Shown in pieces: positions 53,389 through 64,000 of a DNA stretch of 64,000 nt. The stretch's first letter is position 1. Every line of letters begins with the position of its first letter. The notes under the pieces were generated by a model. That model made no database searches and was not told where the DNA came from. It worked only from the letters and a program-made list of their open reading frames with translations. The DNA lies in NCBI GenBank assembly GCA_900660155.1, contig CABFPE010000517.1:140887-204886 (forward strand), written 5' to 3'. Both the position numbers and the translations under genes were made by a program. Source of the stretch: Hofstenia miamia. Lineage: Eukaryota; Xenacoelomorpha; Acoela; Hofsteniidae.

Positions 53389-56300
53389 CTAAATTCACAA
53401 TGCATTATAATATTTCTCAATATGCAGATTTCAGATTACCGTCGCAATTATCTGTTCCGAAACAATTGCATGTAATGTTCTTGGAACAACGTTGTGGGCT
53501 GCAATACTCTTCTCTCGAACATATATATGTATCTAAAATATGGAGGCAGTTAATAATCTAGTGTATTTTTAGAAATTTATTTCGAAATGTAGCAACGAAA
53601 GAGTAAAAATCAATCTTTATTTTTGTTATTCCTTCAAAACTTTTCAAACATTTCAGATATTTTTGACTAACCAATATCATTACAATTTTACAACTTTTAA
53701 CAGTGAAGTATTAAGGGTTTGGGCATGAGGCAATGTCCTCACATCTGGGTTTAAACATTGATTTTTTTGGTCAAAGAATAATATATTTCATGAAAAAAAA
53801 TATTTCGGACTAATAAAGTAACAAAATGCACATAAACGACAATTTTTTACAATATTTTGACAGTCTTTGTAGCCTCATCCCATGCATTTGAAAACCTTAA
53901 CTAGATCAAAATTGAGTAGCACACCTCCCCCATCAGAAATTTCTGACTACACTCCTGACTGTCAACAATATTATTACAATATAAAGACTTATTGTGGGTC
54001 TTAACTAGAGATGGGTGGACGAAGTAAAACTTTTGCGATCTCGAAAGTGAAAGTAAAAGGCGAAGCTTTCCAGAATATTCGTGAAGGTCAAATGTAGAAT
54101 TTTTTAATATACAATAGTTTTCTAAGTTACGAATTCAATACTACTTGATATGGTTACATGTATAAATACAATATCGTATGTACATAATCTCAATCTCAAT
54201 GCATGCGTAAGCTATTGAAAGAGTCAAAACAAATTGTGTTTACTCAAATTGTTTTTTTTTATTGCTTAACACTAGAACGGCCAAGCGGTCAATTATGACC
54301 GCAAATTAAGTTCGCTTGGCTGTGCAGTGAGACTATAGGATTGGCCAATGAAATGAAAGCTATGTATATTACACAAATAGTGTCCGCTCAAATTATGTAA
54401 ACTAAATAAATACACATCGTGAGTGGTCAATTAACTAACAGTAGCTCTACCTTTCTTGGCCAAGCGGTCTTATTTGACCGCTGCGTAAANTTGAGTTTTA
54501 AAAAACTGTGTTTCATTTTGATTCAGTACATAATGATAAATTTAATGTCAGTAAATCAATTGTGATGATGGAATACAGTTTAGCTGTTTGCAAAATTACA
54601 ATAATCAATAAATACGTTATTCAGTTACCAACGCATTTAAATGCACAGTGGTATTGACTTTTTGTTATTTAGACGAAGGAGGATTTCGTATCTTGTGCAA
54701 AATCAATTGGCGCACACGCTAAAGTCATTGTAAAGTACTCTAATATCATCGCTAAGTGTTGCTCAGATAAACGGTAAATTATTCAAATTGTTCTAGAATT
54801 TAGGGATACGATCGTCTTCCAAGCACTGAACCTGCATTTATGTTAGCCGTACAACGAAGACTATTACACCACTTCGCTGACTTTTTAATATATATTTTAC
54901 ATGTATTAGATAAATGTTTATGACAGACATGGTAATTATGCCAACAATACATGATGACTATAATTTTCATAAGAGTAAAATAGGGCAAAATTAGATAAAT
55001 TTACAAATATAGTTAACACTAGAACGGCCAAGCGGTCAATTATGACCGCAAATTAAGTTTGCTTGGCTGTGCAGTGAGACAATAGGATTGGCCAATGAAA
55101 TGAAAGCTATGTATATTACACAAATAGCGTCCGCTCAAATTGTGTAAACTAAATAAACACACATCGTGAGTGGTCAATTAACTAACAGTAGCTCTACCTT
55201 TCTTGGCCAAGCGGTCTTATTTGACCGCTGCGTAAATTTCGCTCGTTTCAAACCTGATTATTCAACATTACCCATTATATTCATTAAGTCTGTTTATTAT
55301 GCCTCGCCGACAAGCCTCACAGCGAGCTTTTGCTTTGTTTTTGCAAGAGCAATTAACTGAGTTTGACTCAGAATCAGAGGATAATTCTAATTATGGCGCT
55401 GAAAATGAAGAAGAAATTCAAAACGCGCGTGTTGAAATTGAAAGTAGCCAATCTAGCAGCAGTGCACCCACTTCATCAGATGAAAACGAGGCCAGTACTA
55501 GTCCTCCCATGGCTATAGCGTCATCACCATTGATTTCACGTGACGAAACAGAGTGGGAAATTATCAGAAACTCCAGTTCAGCCGGTCGACCAATATCCCA
55601 GAATATATTCAGAGGAACGCCAGGAGTCAAACCATTATTCAAACAATTTGTATCCAACGAACTATCATCTTGGCGCTTATTATTCACCGAAAAAAACTTA
55701 GCACATATAATCTCATGCACCGAAGCAAAAGGTAAAGAAATTGATAACAACTTTTCGCTCCCTAAAACTGAATTTGAAGCATTCCTTGGCTTGATTTATA
55801 TTCGAGGTGTCATGGGCTTGAGACGAGCATCAATAGACGACATTTGGTCAGAGAAATTCGGCTCACCTCTAATCAAAAAAACTATGCCAAGACACCGATT
55901 CAAGGCAATTTTAAGATTTTTGAGATTGGACAAATTTGAAACCAGAAGAGAGAGACGAACTACTGATAAATATGCTCACTTTCGAGATGTTCACGAAGAT
56001 TTTGTTAGCCGATGTGTACAAGTTTATGTGCCTCACCCTAGTTTGACAATTGATGAGCATTTGCTGCCCATGAAAAACAGGTGTCCGTTTTTGCAGTTTA
56101 TGCCAAATAAACCAGATAAATTTGGTTTGAAATTTTGGGTATTGGCAGATTGTGAGACAAAATATTGCGTCAAGTATTACCCGTATCTTGGTGCAGATGC
56201 AAATAGAGATTCTACTGAGCTCGTTGGAGCTCATGTTGTGAAACAGCTAACAGAGCCATTCCTGAAGAAGGGGTACAACATCACTGCCGACAACTTCTTC

Positions 56301-58250
56301 ACTTCAGCCCCCTTGGCGAAGTTTCTCTTTGCACAGGGCACGACGTATGTTGGGACGGTTAGACAATCATCAAGGTCGCTAATTCCAGCAATGAAAGCAA
56401 AGCAGCCTCTCCATAAAAGCATTAATTATCGTTCTGAGTGCATAATGGCGGTATCTTATCAAGCTAAGCCGCAAAAAAGTGTTACTTTATTTTCGACTAT
56501 GCATTCTACGCCAAAAATAGACAACAATAACAAGCAAAAACCTGAAGTTATATCTTACTATAACGAAAACAAGGTGGGAGTTGATTGTCTAGATGCAATG
56601 CTCCGATTATAGAGTACCAAGTCAGCCACACGAAGATGGCCGGTGGTAGCTTTTTATGATCTTTTGGACAAATGCGCATTGAATAGCTGGATTATTTTTA
56701 CGGATTCTACTGGACAAAAAATTACCCGAAAAAATTTCATCCTCAATTTAGCAGAGCAACTTATTGATTCGTGGAATGCTAATACGGTCACAACCCCAGT
56801 ATCAGATGACCCGGAAGCAGTTGGACCTCAAACGCCTGCAACAGCTTTTAGAAAACGAAAAACTTGCCGTTTTGAGAATTGTAGAAATAAATCAAACAAC
56901 TTATGCGATGGTTGTCGAAAAATTGTGTGTGGAAAACATTCAGAAACAAGGAAATTTGTGAAAGTTGTTTGTAACATCTGTAAAAATTAATTTTTTTGCA
57001 GTGTTGTACGTTGTTTTCAGGTTGCGGTCAAAAGTGACCGCTTGGCCATTATAGGTATAAAAGTTTCCTGGCCGTTCTAGTGTTAAATAACAAATTATTC
57101 AGAAGACGTTAGCAAAATTATCAATAAGTGTTGCTAGAGGCAAAGAGCATCAAAAACCTGTGTCTAAGGTTTCAAACACAAGGCTTAAAGCGCTGTATAA
57201 CCAATTTCAAAACATTAATAATCTGTTGGCGATCACTTAAGCAGTTTATCCAGAGTGCAAGAAGAGAATTAAAACGTAGAATCGGTCAGAAGAGACTCAT
57301 ACCGGGACATCAACTTTACATAGGAAGGTGATGTGCTAATGATAGTTTTTCGCAAAAGTACTATGTAAACCTTGTCTAATATATGGCAAGCAGAAGGAGT
57401 AAAGGAGGAACTTCAATTCTTTTAAATCACTATCTACATAATTCATATGCGCAACTTTTCACAACAATTGAAGAATGCCCCCTAAAGTCCTGCCTCACTT
57501 CCATAGGGTCCAGCCCTAGTCTTATTCGATTTATATTTTTTCAAATATATAGAACAGCTATGATATGCCTCAAAACTAGAATTCAAGGTGCAGTAACTGA
57601 TTTTTTAAATTATAAGTCTTTGATTTTTTGTGAAATTTTATGGACATTTTATTGAAAAAAGTATATGCATCTGTTGTTTTGAATATGAAGTTTCTACTTT
57701 GTCCATTGCTTTCTGTTTAGGCTCACTGCCTATTGCAAGCATTATCTATATTTAAATGAATACATTATCTCAGATGATATTAGATATTAGAATATTTTAA
57801 TATTTACAATAGTGTGCAAAGTCTGGAATAAATTTGATTACTTGCAAAATTTATGTTAAAAGAGCCTTTACAATAATGAGAAACCAGGATTAGTAAGATA
57901 ATAGAAAATGTATTAATCCGAAAATTTTACATTAAAAATAATTTATAATGAAATTGCAAGCAGTATAAGGCAAAACATGGTATACAACAAATAATAAATA
58001 TTTTGAAAAACTGCAGAAAGCAAAATATTCCAGATTTTGACATGCGCGCATTTGCCACAATTGTAGACTAACCGTAAATACGAAGTTCACACGATTGCTT
58101 GGCTTTTGACAGAGGGTCGCTTATTTTGCAAGTACACTCTCCATTAGTGCATGAATATTCTTGATTAATGCAGTCAACTCTACATAATTTTTGTAATTCT
58201 TGATTCTTCAAAGCATACGTTTGACAGAAGATCAATGCCAAAAGGATCAT
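53144..58250 (-). CDS. small cysteine-rich membrane/GPI or secreted protein gene (3-4 exons)
   Basis: Three minus-strand exons join without frame change: 58250-58073, 53532-53440 and 53388 to the stop at 53144 (or with a further 63-bp in-frame intron, 53307-53245). The product of about 150-171 residues has a short signal peptide, two six-cysteine segments of related spacing, and a hydrophobic C-terminal region. The spacings (C-x3-C-x6-C-x4-C-x-C-x12-C and C-x5-C-x4-C-x5-C-x-C-x6-C) resemble EGF-like modules; the ending TCNCFGTDNCD also recalls three-finger (Ly6) domains. The function is unknown. The first intron is 4.5 kb and contains the piggyBac insertions. Extra exons in that intron, or further 5' exons, cannot be excluded. 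Confidence 0.5.
53440..53532 (-). CDS. cysteine-rich gene, exon B (six cysteines)
   Basis: Acceptor CATATTTTAG, donor GACG|GTAATC, 93 bp, phase 1 at both ends. Encodes TYICSREEYCSPQRC, then SKNITCNCFGTDNCD. NIT is a glycosylation sequon. A 51-bp intron separates it from the hydrophobic exon. Confidence 0.6.
53533..54265. other. non-coding intron stretch of the minus-strand gene
   Basis: No further exon recognised. At 53920-53965 a CCTCCCCCATCAG ... CCTGACTG segment looks like the right end of a CAGT-type MITE, without a matching left end. Confidence 0.35.
54266..54489 (+). mobile_element. piggyBac left end, cut at an N joint
   Basis: TTAA followed by CACTAGAACGGCCAAGCGG and about 220 bp nearly identical to the left end of the element at 55013, with a handful of base differences. 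The upstream flank is different, so this is a separate insertion. It stops exactly at the single N at 54490, so the remaining element was probably lost in assembly. Confidence 0.85.
55013..57086 (+). mobile_element. nearly intact piggyBac transposon
   Basis: Flanked by TTAA on both sides (55013-55016; 57083-57086), the piggyBac target site. Termini CACTAGAACGGCCA are perfect inverted repeats for 14 bp, and GCGGTCA...TGACCGC motifs lie near both ends. At 2.07 kb it carries one transposase gene in the same orientation. It lies in the long intron of the minus-strand cysteine-rich gene. Confidence 0.97.
55299..56990 (+). pseudogene. piggyBac transposase with one in-frame amber codon
   Basis: One frame from ATG 55299 to TAA 56988-56990 (564 codons) interrupted only by TAG at 56610-56612 (codon 438). 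The order is an acidic N-terminal region, the DDE_Tnp_1_7 core, and a C-terminal cysteine-rich zinc-binding domain (CRFENCRNKSNNLCDGC, then CGKHS and CNIC) that recognises the terminal repeats. Catalytic aspartates are visible at 252 (TIDEHLLP), 331 (TADNFF) and 429 with 432 (GVDCLDAM). The amber codon sits between CLDAMLRL and STKSATRRWP, where relatives usually have Tyr, one base change from TAG. Otherwise full length, so the copy is young; the stop may be a real mutation or a base error. Confidence 0.93.
57087..58067. other. intron stretch downstream of piggyBac
   Basis: No gene recognised. Frames at 57128-57331 have basic composition but no family resemblance. Confidence 0.35.
58073..58250 (-). 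CDS. cysteine-rich gene, exon A (signal peptide and six cysteines)
   Basis: ATG at 58250 opens MILLALIFCQTYA, a short hydrophobic signal peptide, followed by a charged stretch and KLCRVDCINQEYSC, then GECTCK and one more Cys near the end. The exon ends at 58073 before GTTAGT in phase 1; read on, the frame would stop two codons later. An in-frame TAG lies 9 bases upstream of the ATG. An AG there would allow an acceptor extending the frame by two hydrophobic residues, so the start is not certain. Confidence 0.55.
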
Positions 58251-58629
58251 TATTAGCTACGATCTTAAAAGACACATTAGGTAGATATGTAATTACGTAT
58301 TAGTCTGTTAATGCGTTCTTTCCCGCAACATAAAGATTTAAATATCTATACTAAATATCACAAATTCTAAAGTGAACTTTGCTTAGGTACTTATAACTAC
58401 TATAAGACACTTTGCTAAGTCTATAAATGCCCATTGTGGTTGTAGACCCGATTACCTGATATATGTGATGTATACAAATAAACATTTACTTAACTTGTCA
58501 ATCGAAGAATGAAATTAATAAATTTTCGGTTTTTTCGAATAAAATTTAGAATTTATTATAAATCAAAGAACAAAACGCTTAGATAAATGGGTACTAAAAA
58601 GTTTCATGCATTAAGATGCAGTCGATTTG

Positions 58630-60190
58630 GGAATGCTCATTTAAACGATTCTGTCCTTATCTTAGATAGATAATAGACAGATTTTTCGGCCCTTGCACGT
58701 CGGCTGCTCAGTGCTCTTCGGGGTGGCAACAAATCTAAAAGAAGATGATCGACATTAGAGTTCATTTGCCTGAGGACCCTTTGGTCAGATTCTGCAACTA
58801 TCTCCTCCAGACAGCCAATTTTTCTAATATTCATTCTTTCTGCTCGTTTGAAAAATCGTACCATGCCTTTGCTTTCATCGTTGTTGAAATTTCCACACAC
58901 AGATATGCAGTATCTTTCTTTACTCATTATCAACGAATCGAAAAGCAACACCGAGTTTTGAGTGCTTGAGTTGGTTAATCAGGTATAGGGCTTCGAACAA
59001 GGGGTTAATCAGCGTGATAATATGATTTCGAGGACGAAGGTTGTTCTGGAAAGTAACGCCAAGTATAGTTGAGGTACAAACTTGCTCAATGCTAGAGATT
59101 GGAGCAGGAGGGTCTTTAATGGAAGAGAAACTGCAAACCATCTCCTTTGTCTTCGAGATATTGAGAAGCATCTTATTATCAGTACACCATTTCTGAATAT
59201 TGGAAATTTCTATTTGAGAAAGGTCATTTTTGTTTTTGAAGACAGGCACAGTTATTGTTGCATCATCTGCATATTTAAAAAGGTTGTTGCAAGGATAAAT
59301 AGTCTGTAAGTCATCAACAAAAAGGGAGAATAAGATGGGGCCTAACACTGTCCCTAAAGGTATGCCGCGATTAACTTCTGCATAAGGGGTGCAATCATTG
59401 CTGGTAATGACACAGAGTTGTCTTTTATTAAAAAAGTCAACGATTCAGTTATAGACAAAATGAGGGAGATCAAGCCTGTGAATCTTTTCGAAAAGGAGAT
59501 GGTGATTAACTAAGTCAAAAGCCTAACAAAAGTCAATTTGGAAAGTTCGCACAAACTGACAATCTAGAATTTTGCCGCTTCTAGTCGGTTCTCTAACAAC
59601 GTTCGTAACTTGCAACTCATTACACTTTCGACTCTATTTCAGCAACTCCATCGATCTTGATTTCCATTTCTTACCCAAATGAATTCTTATTTATGCTTAG
59701 AGTCTCCTTGCTAGCAGTAGTCACAGTTTTCGTTTTTGGAACAGATTTTCGAAGGGATTCAATTTTTAATGACCTATCATCAATCTGAGAAGCAACTTTG
59801 TTTATTGAGTGATTAATTTTTTTATTTAAAGAGGAAATATCAGTAAGTAAGGCATCCCAATTGCCATTCACAACACAATCATTGCAAAAGAGAATATATC
59901 TTTAATTGATCTAATAAAGCTACTGGGAATCCAGTGCAGTCAAATGTCCAATGCATTTTTCTTTTACACGAAATACAAGTAAAAATGGATTGTTTAATAT
60001 GAATATTGCCATTGCATGTAGTACATTTTCTACGAGTATCAGTTGAACAACCAACTGCTTTGTTTGCAAACATTTCATGCACTTTATTAAATGTTAAGCT
60101 AAAATTTTTCAAACCATTCGGTTTCCCACTAACAAAATACTTAATAAACATTTTCAAGATTTGCCCATAGAGTGAGTGGCATGAGCCCAT
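58630..60190 (-). mobile_element. CR1/L2-like LINE, minus strand, internally deleted
   Basis: Read on the minus strand: a PHD-like cysteine-rich ORF1 segment (60190-59879: CTTCNGNIHIKQSIFTCISC, then MHWTFDCTGF), a coiled-coil-like ORF1 segment (59871-59671), then reverse transcriptase from about 59560. Motif A is near IDFC and AFDLVNHHLLFEKI, motif B is RGIPLGTVLGPILFSLFVDD, and motif C is FKYADDATI. The C terminus ends RTESFK near 58637, as in CR1/L2 ORF2 proteins. The endonuclease and the first half of the reverse transcriptase are missing, so an internal deletion lies near 59600-59660. Stops make it inactive. Confidence 0.8.
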
Positions 60191-60436
60191 GAGGGATTAC
60201 ATGTGGTCCCCACACCCCCACAAAATTAGACAAAGTCCTACACAGCGCTCACAATGGACAATCCACGTTTAGCTCATGATTTCCATAGCACAATGCCCAT
60301 GTGGAGCTATACAGTGTCCAACATGAGCAGCCCAAGCTTAACCCATGTTTCCCCATTTCTCGCCAATATTTGCCCACCATTAACTCATCATACTTTGCTT
60401 CATACTTAAGCGGTTGGTTTTTTTTTAACGCTCTCA

Positions 60437-61196
60437 TGACTGGTGCTGTAATATATGCAAATCTGATATAGATGTAAACGGAAACACATTTATATGCTTT
60501 ACGTGTCGTTGCCTTATGCAGTGTTCGGAAAAATGTACTGGATTTAAGTCCTCCATTTTATCATCCTTGCTGGAAATTAGAAAACGTTTTGCTTGGATTA
60601 CTTGTGGGAATTGTAACTCAGCTGCATTATCCCAAGATGTGCAATGTATTGTAAAGCCTACATCGGAGATGGAGAAGAACCTGGTAAACCGGATAGCTAC
60701 AATGATGACAAAATCACTCAACAGGACAAAGTAGTGTCTGTCAACTGGTATTAGTTAAGCTCAAAGTACAGCAGATAATTTTGATATTATTTCCCGAAGA
60801 GTGCGTATTAATGTTATCAAAGACGCATCTGGTGATAATTACGTTAGTAACGAAGAAAAAGCGATAAGAGAGGTTCTGCAACATATTGGTGAAAGTAATC
60901 CAAATATAGTAAACATTAGACGGCTTGGGAGGTTTGATAAAAATAAATCAGGTCCGTGAATAGTGGTAGTTACTTTTGGAAGCCATTGGGATCAAAGGAA
61001 GATTTTTTCAAATGCATTTCGGCTAAAATCATATCAATCAAAGGTATTTATAAACAAAGACCTGACATTAGAGAAAAGATCAAAGGAGAAACTTCTTTTA
61101 TCAAAAAGATGGGAGCTAATTCAAAATGGTGTGCCACGAAATCATCTAAACATTCGTAACTTAGTTTTATATAATGGTGGTGTTGCGTCAGCATGA
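60437..61196 (+). pseudogene. LINE ORF1 with PHD-like finger, plus strand
   Basis: Begins with CCNICKSDIDVNGNTFICFT, then CRCLMQCSEKCTGF, a cysteine-rich PHD-type finger. After stops and frame changes it contains EKAIREVLQHIGE and VVVTFGSHWDQRKIFSNAFR, then EKLLLSKRWELI, the conserved C-terminal region of CR1-type ORF1 proteins. ORF1 proteins bind LINE RNA. Stop TGA is at 61194-61196, ten bases before the ORF2 open frame. Confidence 0.75.
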
Positions 61197-61205
61197 CTAA
61201 CTAAT

Positions 61206-62790
61206 TTGCCGTTTGTTGTTCTGTGTAATGCCTTTTCTATTCATAAAAAGATTACTGGTCGAAGTAAAGCATGTGATAAATTTGGTGGTTATATAATTTC
61301 TGCGCATGTGGATATAGGGATTGCTACCGAAAGTCACTTACACAGTGTTATTCCTGATCAATATGTATTGATTAGAGTGTATAATATATTTAGACATGAT
61401 AGGAACATATGCAGATGCAAAAATAAATCTTGTAATAAGTTGCATAAAAGAGGGAGTATATGTGTATATGTGAAGGAGTTACATGTTGTTGAAATTCTGG
61501 ATAAATCGGGTATTTATCAAATAATGTCGTTAAAAATTACTTTGTGTGATGCCTATGACAGGTATTTTATGGTCATAGCTGCCTTTTATCCGCCAAATTC
61601 AAAATCATATGATGCTACTGAGTTTACAGATCATCTAGTATATAGAACAAAGCAGCTGATCCATGGAAGTACTTATAGAGTTTTATGAGGGGGTGATTTT
61701 AATATATTAGACAAAAATTGAACATCACAAATGTAGTTGAATTTCCTACTAGATAGAATTCATGTCTGGATAAAATTTTCACTAACCCTCCCCATTTCTT
61801 TAAGACCGCTGAAAAATTTTCTCAATATAGCAGTTTTATTACAGCCAGTACAGAAGCTTAAACCAAAAAGGAAGAAAGTGATGGTCATTCGCCTAAACAG
61901 TATAATGACTTTATGACATTAGTGCGTAATCAAAGTTAAAATTGCTGCCATTGGTAATAAAAAAGGCAATTGCTCATTTTGCTCAAAGATAAACAGATTG
62001 GAATTATATCGATCCCTGTCAATTTGGAAGTAGTATTCATACAAATTGTCAAGTATCGCTAGGAATGGTTGCATAGATTCTACAGAACATCAAGAAAACT
62101 GCTACGGGTCCTGATAACATACCGTATTGGGTATACGAAGATTTCTATTATTGGTTAGCTGAACCCATCCAACACCCTTGGAATCAGGGCTTTCGAACTG
62201 GTGTTTTTCCAAAAACATACAAGCTGCAGAGCATTCTTTTACTTCCTAAAAATGACACACTGTGTTCAAGAAATGGTTTAAGAGACATTGCAGTTACGGA
62301 TATATTGGAACAAGGCATGAAAAACTAGTAAGTACACAGTTTATCATTCCAAAGTTAAATCCATGGCTGCACTCTTTGCAATTTGTTTATAGACCAAAAC
62401 GATCGGCAAATGATGCATTACTGTGTGTTCAGCTGTACACCATTTCGCATTTAATGAACGCATCTGTAGCATATGTGTCTCTGCTGATTTTTGATTTCTC
62501 AAAAGCATTTAATCAATCTAAGCATTCTTTCCTTCAAAGAGATCTCGCAGAAACCCCACTTGCGGATAATGTTAATAAAATGGCTAATGAGCTTTTTGCT
62601 TGAAGGCAAACAAAAATAACATACCATAAACAAAGGAGGAAGTCAGGATACTGTCAATGGACCTCACATATGGAATGTAAAATCAAGGAGTCTCACTTCA
62701 CATAATACATAATGACTTATGCTGATGATACAAAGTAATATGTCCAGTTAGCCATAAGGATATTGATCAATACAAGTTCTTGCAGACGCA
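61206..62790 (+). pseudogene. LINE ORF2 (endonuclease + reverse transcriptase), plus strand
   Basis: The first open segment (61206-61688) has the layout of an APE-type endonuclease: VVLCNAFSIHKK, IGIATESHLHS, VYNIFRHDR, AAFYPPNSK, and GGDFNI just after its stop. From about 62085 the reverse transcriptase follows in pieces: TATGPDNIPYWVYEDF, then LHSLQFVYRPKRSANDALL, motif A region LIFDFSKAFNQSKH (62490-62530) and motif C YADD (62718-62729). Several stops and deletions break it. It is a dead CR1/L2-like LINE. Its 5' end abuts that of the minus-strand LINE. Confidence 0.8.
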
Positions 62791-63600
62791 CATTTTCACA
62801 GTCTTTTCTCGCCGTCCGTACAATGCGACAAACTGTGACTTCTCGCAGTGCACGTCAACAGAAATTTTAGGCGCTGAGGTTAATTATTTCTTCCGTGACC
62901 CTTAGATCTGCACATTAGCATGGAACCACATTCACCTAAGGATATCTAAATTTCTTTATAGGCTTAGGCAAACATGTTCGAAAATGTAGACAAAACGGTC
63001 AAGCTCAGCAGATTTGTCTTAAATATGAAACATAACTTAAGTTTCTACTTTATAGTGAATTAAGCACATAATTTGTTTCTATATTTCCATGATTTTGTAT
63101 ATATTTAATATAAAGAAAGCATTTCAATGCTAAAAAATGAAAGCAAACTTAGTAGCAAGCACTAATTTACATATTTTGTTAGTTCTTGTTCAAATTCCAG
63201 TTATGAAATTGTACGTTTTTGTCAAAGTTTTCAAGATTCCGTGAATTGCTCAGATGGAGTTTCTCACACTTTAAATATCAATATATAAATATACGGTCCA
63301 TCGCAAGACTATAGTTTTTTTCGATACAAATTCTGGTTGCAAAATCGGAATTTAACCCGGCCGTCATCTAGCTAGATTTTGAAATCACAAGTGTTAAGCG
63401 CCTAGAAATTAAGACTAAATACATTTTAATAATTCGTTTTTTAAACAGCAAATACAAAAGAAAATCTGATTGCCACAAACATTAAACGCGATTTTTTAAC
63501 AGACGAAGTCTGAAATGAATCCTCGTTTTCTGTTCTAGGCTTTAAGCAAAGTAGTCAAAAATCAACTACTTTTGCGTGTTTTTAAACGTATTTCTAAAAT
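62791..63600. other. non-coding stretch
   Basis: No gene or repeat recognised; probably begins with the decayed 3' end of the LINE. Confidence 0.35.
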
Positions 63601-63629
63601 TCAACATAAAAACTTATTCTTACCTGTGG

Positions 63630-63960
63630 TCGGGATTACTCTACCAGTCAACGGACTGAAGAGTGGGTGGCAACAGATCAGCTCTGGCACTTCCCCTAGA
63701 AGTGTGCAGGCCGGCTTAATCATGCTTGCCCTCTGGCGACCCCTGGCACGCAGAGTGCTGATCTGTGTTGAGTCTGATCAGCAGAGAGTGAAGCCGAAGG
63801 CCGAGCTTCATGAGAGGGTTGCGCCTCTCTACAGCTTTCGCCAACCAAGGCTACTAACTGAAGTAACTCGTGAGCACCTGCCGTCTGCCTGTTATGGAGA
63901 TCCTGATTATTTAGGAGATATTTATACACTTGTAGTGCAAAGCACCAAGTGACGACCCTA
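63630..63960. repeat. unassigned GC-rich block, possible SINE-like repeat
   Basis: About 330 bp that is visibly richer in G and C than its surroundings, with CTCTGGCGACCCCTGGCACG and related motifs and edges near GTCGGGATTACTC and GTGACGACCC. It is open for 126 codons on the plus strand, but high GC lengthens chance frames. No tRNA-like A and B boxes could be recognised with confidence. Confidence 0.3.
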
Positions 63961-64000
63961 AATTCTCCGTAACTTAGAATGTCGGATCATAACTAAAACC

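Noticed and set aside
54800-54988. Possible tRNA-like or peptide gene on the minus strand
   Set aside because: No cloverleaf or B-box sequence could be drawn, and the open frame has no recognisable domain.
58068-58250. A complete single-exon 60-residue toxin- or defensin-like peptide
   Set aside because: The frame runs into a good GTTAGT donor just before the stop and joins in phase to a second cysteine-rich exon, so a multi-exon gene is the better model.

Overview
The window is AT-rich nuclear DNA from an animal. Its genes are split by introns (about 51 bp to 2.6 kb), it holds many DNA transposons and some LINEs, and there is a multi-exon receptor tyrosine kinase of the ROR (CRD-kringle-kinase) type. 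Single-N joints flanked by near-identical sequence suggest that two divergent haplotypes were merged imperfectly, as happens with very heterozygous marine invertebrates. A tunicate is one option, but the species cannot be fixed from the sequence.

Layout. 1-10.8 kb: gene-poor, with two small hAT-like MITEs (862-1098, 4919-5032), a decayed Tc1-type element (5596-7168) and a minus-strand Tc1/mariner remnant (about 9674-10464). 10.9-15.4 kb: a hAT-like element (10888-15400) split by a second hAT element (11356-14788) that carries a BED-finger transposase; part of the inner element is doubled around a single N. 15.7-16.06 kb: a TA microsatellite holding a 305-N gap. 19.0-23.8 kb: one about 1.4-1.9 kb sequence present three times around two single-N joints, probably an assembly artefact. 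26.0-26.3 kb: a minus-strand orphan exon or pseudogene. 27.7-29.4 kb and 30.2-31.5 kb: two more decayed hAT-like elements.

31.7-47.3 kb (+ strand): the ROR-like receptor. I traced 13 exons whose splice phases all agree, plus a tentative signal-peptide exon. Together they give about 797 residues: signal peptide, an unassigned N-terminal module, Frizzled cysteine-rich domain, kringle, one membrane span, and a tyrosine kinase with canonical catalytic motifs and a very short tail. Its fourth-to-fifth-domain intron carries a clean 5 x 225-bp tandem repeat, and its last intron carries a Tc1 remnant.

48.9-52.3 kb: a decayed minus-strand piggyBac-like remnant containing a perfect 24-bp-arm hairpin, a LINE reverse-transcriptase scrap and a 902-bp hAT MITE with a perfect 8-bp target duplication. 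53.1-58.25 kb (- strand): a small gene that ORF calling alone does not reveal. It has a signal-peptide exon with six cysteines, a second six-cysteine exon and a hydrophobic C-terminal exon, all phase-compatible. Its large intron holds a nearly intact piggyBac (55013-57086; one in-frame amber codon) and the truncated end of another. 58.6-62.8 kb: two CR1/L2-like LINEs in head-to-head orientation, both with a PHD-like cysteine-rich ORF1. 63.6-63.96 kb: an unassigned GC-rich block.

Only two loci look like host genes with a working structure: the receptor and the small cysteine-rich membrane or secreted protein. Nothing in the sequence connects their functions.
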